Counted from the first letter of the stretch, positions 1 through 7,293 are shown. The stretch is 38,062 bases of DNA from Prevotella sp. UBA746 (GCA_002298545.1 DBKQ01000010.1:1-38062); one strand, 5' to 3'. Made by a program: numbers and translations. The notes: generated by a model not told the origin, from the letters alone.

Positions 1-172
1 CATTGCAGACGAAGCAACGGAAAGTGTTGCGACGGATGTTGTAGGTGAGACTGGCGTGATGGTCGTCGTGGAAAGGGCAGAGACTCTTGTGGCGCGTGAC
101 GCTGAGGCCAAGGCGCTCGGCAACGGATTCTATTGGGATGGAGCGGAGTTTTTCTATTTCGTATTTTTCCAT
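1..172 (-). CDS. DNA primase-like protein with CHC2 zinc finger (N-terminal part, cut by window edge)
   Basis: Reading leftward from the ATG at 172-170, the frame stays open to the window edge, so only about 57 residues are visible. They include CPFHDDHHAS followed 15 to 20 residues later by CFVC, which is the CHC2 zinc-binding arrangement of DnaG-type primases (Cys, His, Cys, Cys). In bacterial primases this finger contacts template DNA. The gene lies just downstream of a DUF3987-like ATPase gene on the same strand. That pairing is common in Bacteroidota mobilizable and integrative elements, so a role in element replication is more likely than the housekeeping primase. The missing C-terminal part would show whether a TOPRIM domain follows. 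The zinc finger is seen directly; the mobile-element role is inferred. Confidence 0.75.
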   Translation of the reverse strand, partial: MEKYEIEKLRSIPIESVAERLGLSVTRHKSLCPFHDDHHASLTYNIRRNTFRCFVCN

Positions 173-203
173 AGATGCTTGAGTTTTGAAATTTTATTAA
201 TTT

Positions 204-267
204 TAGTAGGTGCGGTGTCTCACCGCACAGATAGCTATTGTTGTGCGGTGGGAATCCGCACCTACTA
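204..267. repeat. Paired palindromes (BIME-like double hairpin)
   Basis: Outer arms TAGTAGGTGCGG (204-215) and CCGCACCTACTA (256-267) are exact reverse complements. Each end also folds alone: TGCGGTG/CACCGCA with a short TCT loop on the left, and GTGCGG/CCGCAC on the right. The element sits between the DUF3987-like gene and the primase gene. A related pair occurs at 1856-1918. Confidence 0.7.
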
Positions 268-274
268 TGTTTTG

Positions 275-1579
275 TTACTTGTCCGTGAGGTATTCTTGGG
301 TTTTGGTGTAGAGACCTGTTTGGGCTGAATAGGTGATGAACTTGCGGAAGGTCCACTTGTAGAGCTGGTTCTTCGTGCCTTCCTTGCTCTTGCCGAGCGA
401 GAGGCGCAGGGCTTCGAGCTGGGCGGTGTTGAACGAGTTAGGCAGGTCGTCAAGCAAGTTCTTCGGTCCACGGCGCACGGCTTCGCTCATGGCATCGGCA
501 TCCTGCGAGAGGAGGTCGGCAAATATCTGCATCTTCGACCAGATGTCGTGATAGACGAGCCATTCAACGAGCGAGCCCATCGGCTTAGTCCATGTCTGGT
601 TGTTGAGAGCCCAGAGGATGCAACCAGCCTTCCATGCCGATACGAGGGCGCGTTTGGAGATGTCCCACAGCGTGTCGTCGTCCGTGAGGTCGGCAAGCAT
701 GGCCATGTCGGCAGCCAGTTGGTCGATGAGGCGGTTAAGGGGCTTGATGGTGAAGCGGCCCTTGCAGATGGCAAGACGTGCGAGGTATTCGTCGAGCCGG
801 GTGTAGAAGTCGTCGCCATACTTGCCCTGCCGTGGTATGCGTCCGTCGCGTCCCTGGCGTGGCTTGTAGCTGAACACCATGCGCCCGAAGGTGCCGTTGA
901 ACAGTTCGTTCTTGTAGAACTTGCGAGCGGCAAAGGGCGTGGAGGATATGGTGATGTTGGCTCTCAATACGGGGTTGCCCGTCACGCCGTCGGCTGTGGC
1001 ACGGAGGGCTCCGGCACGCTGGCGGTCGTAGATGTTGCGCATCATCTGCGAAATCTGTCGATGTCCGCCACAGATGCGGTCTGCCATCTCCACTTCAGGC
1101 ATGTTGAGGTATTGGGTGCGTGCGCCGAGTTTCTCGCAGCCCATGGCGTTCTGTATGAAGGCAGCGTTGGTCACGTCGGCAGGCGGAAACCAGAAGGCAA
1201 CGTCGGGGCGCACGGGCTTCTCCTTGTTGGCACTCTTGGTCTTCATCATCTTCTGCCACTCCACGAGCTTTGCCAACTCCTCGTCGTCGTGCTGGCGGAA
1301 GTCGCGACAGATGGCTTCCACTAAAGCTGACAATTGTCCCTTGCCCGCACCACTTTCAGCCACAAGATTTGCCAACATTCCGCTCGTTTCCTTCCAAGAG
1401 AGGTCGGGATACATGAATTCCGCACCACTTATGTGTGCGCCAAGGATAGGAAAAAGCATAGGCACGATGCTCTGGTGCATGTCTCGAGACACTTGCGAGA
1501 GCAAAAGCGTGATACATTCGGTGCCTCTGCCGAGGTTTGGCATGGCTGGAGGAGTGGTTTTTGAGATATTGTATTTCAT
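275..1579 (-). CDS. DUF3987-like P-loop protein of a mobile element
   Basis: The product has 434 residues and no signal peptide. Near residues 73-83 it carries ESGAGKGQL, a P-loop in which the usual serine or threonine after GK is glycine, a variant I associate with the Bacteroidota DUF3987 group. A hydrophobic then acidic stretch (LNMPEVEMAD, about residues 158-167) is a plausible Walker B. The rest is basic and tryptophan-rich. Proteins of this group usually stand beside a CHC2 primase in mobilizable and integrative elements and are thought to act as helicase-like replication factors; here the primase gene follows about 100 bp downstream. The family assignment is from motif and context, not from an alignment. 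GC content looks higher than in the three-gene operon to the right, consistent with a separate origin. Confidence 0.6.
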   Translation of the reverse strand: MKYNISKTTPPAMPNLGRGTECITLLLSQVSRDMHQSIVPMLFPILGAHISGAEFMYPDLSWKETSGMLANLVAESGAGKGQLSALVEAICRDFRQHDDEELAKLVEWQKMMKTKSANKEKPVRPDVAFWFPPADVTNAAFIQNAMGCEKLGARTQYLNMPEVEMADRICGGHRQISQMMRNIYDRQRAGALRATADGVTGNPVLRANITISSTPFAARKFYKNELFNGTFGRMVFSYKPRQGRDGRIPRQGKYGDDFYTRLDEYLARLAICKGRFTIKPLNRLIDQLAADMAMLADLTDDDTLWDISKRALVSAWKAGCILWALNNQTWTKPMGSLVEWLVYHDIWSKMQIFADLLSQDADAMSEAVRRGPKNLLDDLPNSFNTAQLEALRLSLGKSKEGTKNQLYKWTFRKFITYSAQTGLYTKTQEYLTDK

Positions 1580-1646
1580 TTGTCTTATGCGTTTTATGGG
1601 TTAAATCGTTGATTATCAGCCTTTGAGAGGGAAGTGATGCTGGGCG

Positions 1647-1809
1647 AATCTTCCAATTCCAGTTCTTCCAATTAATTTTCGAGGGGTGACAATTTGCCCT
1701 TTTCTATATATAATTAATTGATTATTAATTAGTTATATAATCTTTATAAAGGGATTTTGTCTTGATGTATCCTAATTGGAATTTGGAAGAACTGGAATAT
1801 TGGAAGATT
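1647..1809. repeat. Long inverted repeat around an AT-rich palindrome
   Basis: The left arm 1647-1677 begins AATCTTCCAATTCCAG and continues with TTCTTCCAATT. The right arm 1774-1809 is its near-perfect reverse complement (TTGGAAGAACTGGAAT, then ATTGGAAGATT). Between them, around 1704-1742, lies an AT-rich stretch that is itself an imperfect palindrome centred on a TTGATTATTAA segment. The element is in the 347-bp gap upstream of the DUF3987-like gene (1580-1926), where I find no gene. It could be a regulatory, transfer or replication site. Confidence 0.6.
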
Positions 1810-1855
1810 GCAGCCTATACCCACTTCTCTCTCCGAGGCTTTGAACTACTGTGAG

Positions 1856-1918
1856 CGGAGGCGTCTCGCCTCCGGCTTATTCTTCTTGTGGATATTGTGT
1901 CGGTGGCGAGACGCCCCC
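1856..1918. repeat. Second paired palindrome, related to 204-267
   Basis: CGGAGGCGTCTCGCCTCCG at 1856-1874 is a near-perfect hairpin with a short loop. GGCGAGACGCC at 1905-1915 is the exact reverse complement of its core GGCGTCTCGCC (1860-1870). The layout (two hairpins in inverted orientation, central TCT) matches the element at 204-267, but the stem bases differ. Confidence 0.65.
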
Positions 1919-1926
1919 TCTCCCAG

Positions 1927-2403
1927 TTATTGTGCCTCACTTATGATGCCAGCCACTGCAAGCAGCTCCTCGGCTGCTGCGAGGCAGAAGTGCTTGAAGG
2001 TGAAGTCTGCCGTGAACTGCGGACGGTTGAACGTTGGGTAAGGTGTGCCGTCGGGCTTGCGGTTGACGTTGATAAAATTTCCCTCGTACACATGCGGATT
2101 GCGCTGCGTGGCAGTCTGCCTTTTCTTTTCCGTGGCGTTCTCGATAAAGAGATAGTGGTCGTCGCCGTCGCGAGTGATTGCACCGTCAAGGTAGTCACCT
2201 ACGGCGATGCGTCCCGGTTGGCGAGTGAGCAACTTGAGGTCAATGCACGGCTCGGTGTTGGGATAGACCGTGGCACCCCGTTGGCGGTAGGCCACGGCAA
2301 AGGGTGAGTTGCTTTGGAGCATGTCGTTCAATACTTCTCCGATAGTGCGCGGTTCGTACTGTGCTTCGGAACCTGCGCGAGAGAAAAGTCTCTTGTTGTA
2401 CAT
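1927..2403 (-). CDS. Hypothetical protein of the mobile-element module
   Basis: The product is a 158-residue soluble protein with no signal peptide or membrane segment and a balanced, mildly charged composition. I do not recognise a family. The middle (about residues 55-115) alternates hydrophobic and polar residues in a beta-rich pattern, and the C-terminal 25 residues (FKHFCLAAAEELLAVAGIIS) form a likely helix. It is the first gene of a minus-strand group with the DUF3987-like and CHC2 primase genes, separated from the former by a 347-bp gap holding inverted repeats. The start at 2403 is the only ATG that keeps the full frame. A regulatory or accessory replication role is possible from context alone. 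Confidence 0.55.
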   Translation of the reverse strand: MYNKRLFSRAGSEAQYEPRTIGEVLNDMLQSNSPFAVAYRQRGATVYPNTEPCIDLKLLTRQPGRIAVGDYLDGAITRDGDDHYLFIENATEKKRQTATQRNPHVYEGNFINVNRKPDGTPYPTFNRPQFTADFTFKHFCLAAAEELLAVAGIISEAQ

Positions 2404-2470
2404 AGTTGCTTCGGGCAGTCAGGAATGTTTGGTCTGAACGGCCCTCGGCAATGGGGAAATGACTTGATGT

Positions 2471-2630
2471 TTTGTAAGCGATTTTTAAAATTTTGCTTAC
2501 ATACCCCTAAAACAAAAACGCAGAAAAGCCGAAACGCTCTGTAAATCAAGAGTATTTCGGCTTAAAATATTTTTCAGAAAAATTGTTTCTGCTTACAAGA
2601 ATGCTTACATACGCTGTAAATCGCTTACAT
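2471..2630. repeat. Repeated GCTTACA motifs (iteron-like)
   Basis: GCTTACA occurs at about 2495-2501, 2591-2597, 2603-2609 and 2623-2629, and its complement TGTAAGC at 2473-2479. Degenerate GCTNTGTAAATC copies lie near 2537 and 2613. The pair at 2473 and 2495 is inverted around an AT-rich centre. The set fills the gap between the three-gene operon and the 158-residue gene. Confidence 0.5.
2526..2563 (-). terminator. Likely rho-independent terminator of the three-gene operon
   Basis: AAGCCGAAA (2526-2534) pairs with TTTCGGCTT (2555-2563), and an inner CTCT/AGAG pair extends the stem. Read on the minus strand, the stem is followed by TTTTCTGCGTTTTTG. It lies about 70 bp after the stop of the last operon gene. 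Confidence 0.6.
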
Positions 2631-2631
2631 G

Positions 2632-3285
2632 CTATATGCCTTTTGTAGACCGCAGTTTGCCTTCGTAAATCTCATAAAGGGCGGCATCGCTAATGTCTTC
2701 ATCATTTGAGGTATGGTATTTTCGTTCGGGTAATGGGCGGTTGATATCAAGAATTATGAGCGACAGGTCGATTTTGCTCTCGCTCGCCTTGTCAAGACGC
2801 TTTCTTTCTGAATTTGGTGTCTTGCCAAACTGCTCTTTCACAAGCGATGTGGCAGAACATCCTGTTTGCCTGTCAATATAGTTTTGCTCAAGAAGTTTTT
2901 GAAGAAAGACTGTCAATATAGTTGTATTTGCAGTCCAAGTGATGTTGCAATGCCTTGGCTCGCCTTCAAAGAAAGCGTCAAAATCATCTGGGCGCGTATC
3001 TCCGTCAATCCATCCCCATTCAGTCCACTTCTTATACAGAACATCAACTCTGCCCCTTTGTTTTGCCAATGTGCCATTGTTGCCGTGACGGTAGTATTTA
3101 AGCGTCATGGGGTTGGTGGATAGAGGTTTTTTGACAGTTTTCTTTGCTTCCCCTTGTTTCCTCGGCTTTTTGTTGTCTGCAGGGGATGTGCAAATTACGA
3201 CTTTATCGTTATCGTGGATGTCGAACATCTTTTCTATTGTCACATCACCCCAAAAATCCATTTTTATATTTGTCGTATCTGTCAT
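2632..3285 (-). CDS. Unknown protein, third gene of a three-gene operon
   Basis: The product has 217 residues, is soluble and is lysine-rich at residues 35-60. Residues 19-28 contain DIHDNDKVVI, which closely matches the last residues of the protein encoded just upstream (DIHDNPNVTI). The C-terminal half (FFEG, CNITWTANTTILTVFLQKLLEQNYI) vaguely recalls the tail of RteC-type Bacteroides regulators, but I would not assign a family on that. The start codon overlaps the stop of the upstream gene in an ATGA arrangement, implying translational coupling. A likely terminator follows. Function unknown; a defence or mobile-element cargo role is inference from context. Confidence 0.7.
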   Translation of the reverse strand: MTDTTNIKMDFWGDVTIEKMFDIHDNDKVVICTSPADNKKPRKQGEAKKTVKKPLSTNPMTLKYYRHGNNGTLAKQRGRVDVLYKKWTEWGWIDGDTRPDDFDAFFEGEPRHCNITWTANTTILTVFLQKLLEQNYIDRQTGCSATSLVKEQFGKTPNSERKRLDKASESKIDLSLIILDINRPLPERKYHTSNDEDISDAALYEIYEGKLRSTKGI

Positions 3286-4010
3286 TTTCCTATTGTCACA
3301 TTTGGGTTGTCGTGTATGTCGTTGATTCTTTCAATATTGAACTGAGTGGTAGTCTTTATTCCCAACTTCTCATATAACGCATCAATATAAGGTTGATATT
3401 TATTGCCGTGGTCATTGTTGTATTTATTCAAGATAAGAAGATTCTCCTTAATTGTACTTTCGCCTACGCTGGCAGACATATCGACAAAGTATTGGAACAA
3501 TTCTCTAACAGCTTCTTTGCCTTCCTTGTTATTTTCAATTTCCTCCAACTCGCACGTGAGCAAATCCGTCTTCTTGCCTTCCATCCACCGTGCTTCCTCT
3601 TTCCTTGCCGCAGCTTGCAGCATAGGCGCAAGAAGTGCATGGTCGTTCCATCGGGTGTAGATATGAATTATGGCAAATCGGTAGTCAAACGCGGAGTGAC
3701 GGTTTCTCACGGCACACATGATGGCTGTTGCCACCATACTTATAATTATGGCGTCATTCTCCCCCTCGGCATCTTCATCCAAATCGTCAAGCTCGTCGTC
3801 TATGCCATCCTTGATGTTGGGTAGAGACATTAGCAGATGCGCAAAATTGCTTGCCGACAAGAACACTTCAACTTGCGACAATGCTGTTTGACCTTCCTTG
3901 TTCAGTTGCTTCAGATGGTCGCAGAAAAGCACATATACGTCATTCGCCAGCAGTTTCCGGCGTTGTAGTCGTGTCTGTTCTTTGTCAAGGTGTACTATCG
4001 TATCTGTCAT
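3282..4010 (-). CDS. Unknown protein, second gene of a three-gene operon
   Basis: The product has 242 residues, is acidic and helical, and has no signal peptide. A run of acidic residues (DDELDDLDEDAEGEND, about residues 69-84) precedes the hydrophobic segment AIIISMVATAIMCAV, which may be a buried helix rather than a membrane span. It starts MTDT, as does the next protein, and ends with DIHDNPNVTIGK, whose core recurs near the start of that protein. Both ends of the gene overlap neighbours by four bases (4007-4010 and 3282-3285). I recognise no family. The tight coupling suggests the three products act together in fixed ratio. Confidence 0.7.
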   Translation of the reverse strand: MTDTIVHLDKEQTRLQRRKLLANDVYVLFCDHLKQLNKEGQTALSQVEVFLSASNFAHLLMSLPNIKDGIDDELDDLDEDAEGENDAIIISMVATAIMCAVRNRHSAFDYRFAIIHIYTRWNDHALLAPMLQAAARKEEARWMEGKKTDLLTCELEEIENNKEGKEAVRELFQYFVDMSASVGESTIKENLLILNKYNNDHGNKYQPYIDALYEKLGIKTTTQFNIERINDIHDNPNVTIGK

Positions 4011-5026
4011 GCCGCATCTTCCTCCTTCTTCTCAATATCTTCCGACATGTGCTTCATGCCGCCCAACATTTCCACTACAGCAGCCTCAGCCTTGGCAATA
4101 TCATCGCTTTCGGCTTTCTCGCCATTGGCTTTGCAGCCCTTAAAGAGCATCTCCAATAAGGCATCGTCAAACTTGCGATGTACAATCTTGTCGGTATTAT
4201 CATCATCGGGTTCAACAAAACATTTGAATACAGCACCCTCTTTTGTGACAAGCTCCACTGGTTCACCTGTGGCACTGGCCAACGTGATGAGGTTTTTCAT
4301 ATATGCCGTTGTCTTGTCAACATACAAGGCGGTCTTCTTGTCTTCGGGCGTTACGGTAAACTTCTGTTTGTATTTTGCCTTCTTTGCTTCAAGATTCAAT
4401 TGCAGCAACATGGGCATGAGCGAGTCATCATAATAGTCTTTGTCTTTTAGTCCGTTCACCTTTTGCATTATCTCGTCGGCAGTCATTGCGTCGGAAGGAG
4501 AAAAACGAATGGCTTGTGCGTGTTGCTGTTGTTCTTGCCATGCTTTGAAGAGGTCAACAGGATAGAACTCAGGCAATATTTCTGTTGAATAGCAGTACTT
4601 GCCATAAAGTGTTTTGTCAATTCGGTCTGCTATGATTTGCGCCACTCTTTTGGGTGCGCTGAAAGCCTTGCGGCGGTTCTGTATGGCTACGGTACGTATG
4701 TCTTTGCGGTTGTCGATGATGACGAACAAAGATGGCTCGTCTTTTACCACAGTTTGCTCAAACTTACTCTCAACCGGAATGTCGATAGAGTTGGCAAATT
4801 GCATTACGATAATGTTTGGATTACACTTTAGATGGTAAACGCGATGGTTGAAAACCTTGGCATATGGAATGTCGTTCTTTTGTTGTTCCTCAGAAGGTAC
4901 GCCCTCACCAAAGATGATGCTGTCGTTGCTCTCAAACAAGGAAGCTAAATGTTCTTGCCTCTTTTCCCACTCGTATGGGCCAAGTTCATGATTATATCTG
5001 AAGTAGTATGTTGCAAATCTCGCCAT
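4007..5026 (-). CDS. Unknown protein, first gene of a three-gene operon
   Basis: The product has 339 residues and no signal peptide. The N-terminal 130 residues look like a folded mixed alpha/beta domain: it begins MARFATYYFRYN, and a later hydrophobic strand LFVIIDNRKDIRTVAIQNRR precedes a likely helix. The C-terminal part is rich in Lys, Glu and Asp and probably helical, ending in an acidic tail (EDIEKKEEDAA). The layout faintly recalls the poorly characterised proteins of Bacteroidota defence islands, but no named family is recognised. It leads the operon, with a possible promoter at 5276-5307 or an unseen one nearer the start. It overlaps the next gene by four bases. Confidence 0.7.
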   Translation of the reverse strand: MARFATYYFRYNHELGPYEWEKRQEHLASLFESNDSIIFGEGVPSEEQQKNDIPYAKVFNHRVYHLKCNPNIIVMQFANSIDIPVESKFEQTVVKDEPSLFVIIDNRKDIRTVAIQNRRKAFSAPKRVAQIIADRIDKTLYGKYCYSTEILPEFYPVDLFKAWQEQQQHAQAIRFSPSDAMTADEIMQKVNGLKDKDYYDDSLMPMLLQLNLEAKKAKYKQKFTVTPEDKKTALYVDKTTAYMKNLITLASATGEPVELVTKEGAVFKCFVEPDDDNTDKIVHRKFDDALLEMLFKGCKANGEKAESDDIAKAEAAVVEMLGGMKHMSEDIEKKEEDAA

Positions 5027-5132
5027 GTATATATAGATTTAGGTTGTTTATTATAGGTTGTCTATTTGTGGTAGGATGTTGTTTTTGAAGAAAGAATAGT
5101 TGGAATTAGTCTGATAATTGTTTTGCCGATGT

Positions 5133-5288
5133 TTATTCCTGCTTCTTTTTGACATTTTGCTTTTTCATTATGTTCCAACCCCATTTTTCCAACAATCCCA
5201 GGATATTCACGAAATTATATCTGCCCCATTGATTGGATACTGCAAACCGTATTCCGTCAGCACTTGTATTTTCTACAAAGTTAATACA
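5133..5288 (-). pseudogene. Short open frame without a start, probable 3' gene remnant
   Basis: On the minus strand an open frame of about 51 codons ends at TAA (5135-5133). It reads as protein-like sequence (ENTSADGIRFAVSNQWG, then NFVNILGLLEKWGWNI, then a lysine-rich end) but has an in-frame stop at its upstream edge and no ATG before residue 35. The pattern (SNQWG, a short gap, then a hydrophobic helix) looks like a conserved C-terminal domain, so I read it as the remnant of a truncated gene. I do not recognise the parent. Confidence 0.4.
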
Positions 5289-5307
5289 TTATTTGGAATT
5301 TCGGCAA
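5276..5307 (-). promoter_or_regulatory. Possible Bacteroidota promoter on the minus strand
   Basis: TAACTTTG (minus strand, 5283-5276) fits the -7 consensus TAnnTTTG, with TTG (5307-5305) 21 bases upstream. It would drive the three-gene operon with a leader of about 240 bases. It overlaps the upstream edge of the remnant frame at 5133-5288, so it may instead be the old promoter of that gene. Confidence 0.35.
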
Positions 5308-5577
5308 GAATAGAGTAAACAAAATGAATCAAATATCAATTTTTTTCTTTCAGTACAAGGTATTGTTCATTTAGTCAGAGATAGTGAAAGCCTTTAATCT
5401 TTTCTACTCATCGCCATCATCATCATTTTCGTCACCTACATCATCTTGATCCTACATTATTCATAAGTCCTACATAAAAGCATAAGGAATGGAACTGATT
5501 TTTAACAATATTGTAACACGAATATGCAATAAGTTTATGGGGGCCACGTTTATGTATATAGACTAATCATCACAACT
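5308..5577. other. Non-coding gap before the EamA gene
   Basis: I find no credible gene here. On the minus strand at about 5405-5452 there is a 15-codon acidic open stretch (DDVGDENDDDGDE then stop) bounded by stops, perhaps a decayed 3' end. TCCTACAT-like words recur near 5440-5480. No clear TAnnTTTG box precedes the EamA gene; TAAGTTTA at 5530-5537 is the nearest match. Confidence 0.4.
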
Positions 5578-5994
5578 ATGTGGAAATATTACGCTTTGTT
5601 GTCAGCCTTCTTTGCCGCATTGACGGCAGTCTTCGCCAAGATTGGAGTGAAAGACGTTGATTCTGACCTCGCTACGGCTATCCGCACAACAGTCATTCTA
5701 CTCATCACATGGGGTATTGCCATACTGGGCAACCATACGTGCGACTTTCGGTGCGTTTCATCGCGCACATGGGTGTTCCTCATTCTTTCGGGAGCAGCCA
5801 CTGGCCTGTCATGGCTTTTTTATTTCAGAGCCTTGCAGCTGGGCGATGTATCCCGTGTTGCCCCCATCGACAAACTTAGTGTGGTTATCACCATCTGCCT
5901 GTCGTTCATGTTCTTGAAAGAACCGATAAACGCAAAAGTCATTGTGGGTGCCTTGCTGATAACTGCCGGCAGTATCGTCATGCTTTACAAATAA
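5578..5994 (+). CDS. EamA family half-size transporter
   Basis: The product has 138 residues and four or five hydrophobic segments (about 1-20, 35-50, 65-85, 95-112 and 118-136). This matches a single EamA (drug/metabolite transporter) domain; full-length members carry two. The C-terminal FMFLKEPINAKVIVGALLITAGSIVMLYK is characteristic, with the FLKEP box seen throughout the family. Single-domain members probably work as dimers in the inner membrane. The substrate cannot be read from the sequence. The gene stands alone, with an acetyltransferase remnant immediately downstream on the other strand. Confidence 0.85.
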   Translation: MWKYYALLSAFFAALTAVFAKIGVKDVDSDLATAIRTTVILLITWGIAILGNHTCDFRCVSSRTWVFLILSGAATGLSWLFYFRALQLGDVSRVAPIDKLSVVITICLSFMFLKEPINAKVIVGALLITAGSIVMLYK

Positions 5995-6011
5995 TATAAA
6001 TAGCATGAAAG

Positions 6012-6178
6012 ATAGTTACCGGTGCCACGTCGAGTATGGTGACATTATAGTTGGTCAGGAAGTCATCCCCCACATGGATGTTGCAGCCCAAGTCGCAGTT
6101 GAATCCAGGCTTGATGCTGAGGTTCTTTCCCGCCGAGCCGAAAAGCTGGCGCAAAAGTTGGCAAGGAGATTCCTTATG
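6012..6178 (-). pseudogene. Fragment of a maltose/galactoside O-acetyltransferase-type gene
   Basis: One minus-strand frame reads LLRQLFGSAGKNLSIKPGFN, then CDLGCNIHVGDDFLTNYNVTILDVAPVTI. This is the start of the left-handed beta-helix of the LacA/Maa acetyltransferase family (compare the family pattern F-C-D-Y-G-x-N-I-x-I-G). In-frame TGA and TAG codons lie just upstream, and the homology stops after VTI, before the catalytic histidine region. There is no start codon. This is a clear internal relic, with the N- and C-terminal parts of the gene gone. Confidence 0.75.
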
Positions 6179-6217
6179 AAATAAATTCTATCACTCCAGA
6201 TATCGGATAAGCCAAAT

Positions 6218-7264
6218 TTATATCTTCTGTTGCTTCTTGGGAGAAACAACGAGCGACGACACGATGCTCACGACAAGTACGCCGATGATAAACACGAGCG
6301 ACGACACGGCATCTATCTCAAAATATTTGTGGACGAGCATCTTCACTCCGATAAACACGAGCAAGACGCAGACGCCGAGCTTCAAGTAGCGGAAGCGGTC
6401 GGCTATCGCTGCCAGGAGGAAGAACATGGCGCGCAGACCGAGGATGGCGAAGATGTTTGAGAAGAACACCACATAAGGGTCGAGCGACACGGAGAACACT
6501 GCCGGGATGCTGTCGAAGGCGAAGATAAGGTCGCTGAACTCTATTACGAGCACCGTTACGAGCAGCGGCGTTACCATTAGTTTGCCGGCACGACGGATAA
6601 AGAACTTGTCGCCCTCAAACTGAGTATGCACCCTACCCGTCTTTGACAAAAGCCTTACCACGGGATGCTTCTCCACATTCATCTCTTCCTTCTTGTTGCG
6701 GTTTAGATACATCTTCACGCCGCTATATACGAGCACCGCTCCGAAGACGAGCAGTATCCAGTCGAACCGGCTGATGATGGCGGCTCCGAGGAAGATGAAG
6801 ATGAAGCGCAACACGATGGCGCCGAGGATTCCCCAGTTCAACACATGCTGGTATTCGTTCTTCCCCACTCCGAAGGATGTGAATATCATCATCATCACGA
6901 AGAGGTTGTCTACCGACAGGGTCTTCTCTATCAGATAACCGGAGATATAAGATATTGTCATATAGTGGCGATACTGCTGCAGGCTCGCCTCGAAGTCGTC
7001 GGGGTTGAGCTTCAAATGGGCGGCATAGCGAGAGGCTACGGCCTGAAGGTCGGAAAAGTTGTCTATCCCGTGAACCATATCGCCATGGAACCACAGGAAC
7101 ACGGAGAACAGCAGGGCGAGGGCTATCCAAACGGCAGTCCACGTGCCTGCTTCCTTTATTGACACCACATGGGCTTTCTTGTCGATTACAAACATGTCGA
7201 GGAGCAGTATCGCGGCAATGAACACCACGAATCCTCCGAGAAAGAGCATTTCTGATAAATCCAT
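6218..7264 (-). CDS. TerC/Alx family integral membrane protein
   Basis: The product has 348 residues and about nine membrane segments. Two family signatures are visible: EKTLSVDNLFVMMMIF (about residues 113-128) and EFSDLIFAFDSIPAVF (about 243-258), whose acidic residues lie inside membrane helices. The TerC family includes Alx of E. coli and the tellurite-resistance protein TerC; members are linked to metal ion (notably manganese) export, and the intramembrane acidic residues fit metal binding. Length is close to that of Alx-type members. It lies 108 bp after the AEC permease gene on the same strand and has a possible promoter of its own. I see no manganese riboswitch in the short leader. 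Substrate assignment is inference from family. Confidence 0.88.
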   Translation of the reverse strand: MDLSEMLFLGGFVVFIAAILLLDMFVIDKKAHVVSIKEAGTWTAVWIALALLFSVFLWFHGDMVHGIDNFSDLQAVASRYAAHLKLNPDDFEASLQQYRHYMTISYISGYLIEKTLSVDNLFVMMMIFTSFGVGKNEYQHVLNWGILGAIVLRFIFIFLGAAIISRFDWILLVFGAVLVYSGVKMYLNRNKKEEMNVEKHPVVRLLSKTGRVHTQFEGDKFFIRRAGKLMVTPLLVTVLVIEFSDLIFAFDSIPAVFSVSLDPYVVFFSNIFAILGLRAMFFLLAAIADRFRYLKLGVCVLLVFIGVKMLVHKYFEIDAVSSLVFIIGVLVVSIVSSLVVSPKKQQKI

Positions 7265-7293
7265 ATATAATACTTGTTTTATTTACGCAAGTG

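Noticed and set aside
548..1324. 258-residue plus-strand frame
   Set aside because: It is antisense to the DUF3987-like gene; a GC-rich shadow with no motif.
2328..2549. 73-residue minus-strand frame
   Set aside because: It overlaps the start of the 158-residue gene and the terminator stem, with no coding character.
5405..5452. Acidic mini-frame on the minus strand
   Set aside because: It has only about 15 codons between stops and no start; too short to claim as a gene, so it is noted only in the gap description.
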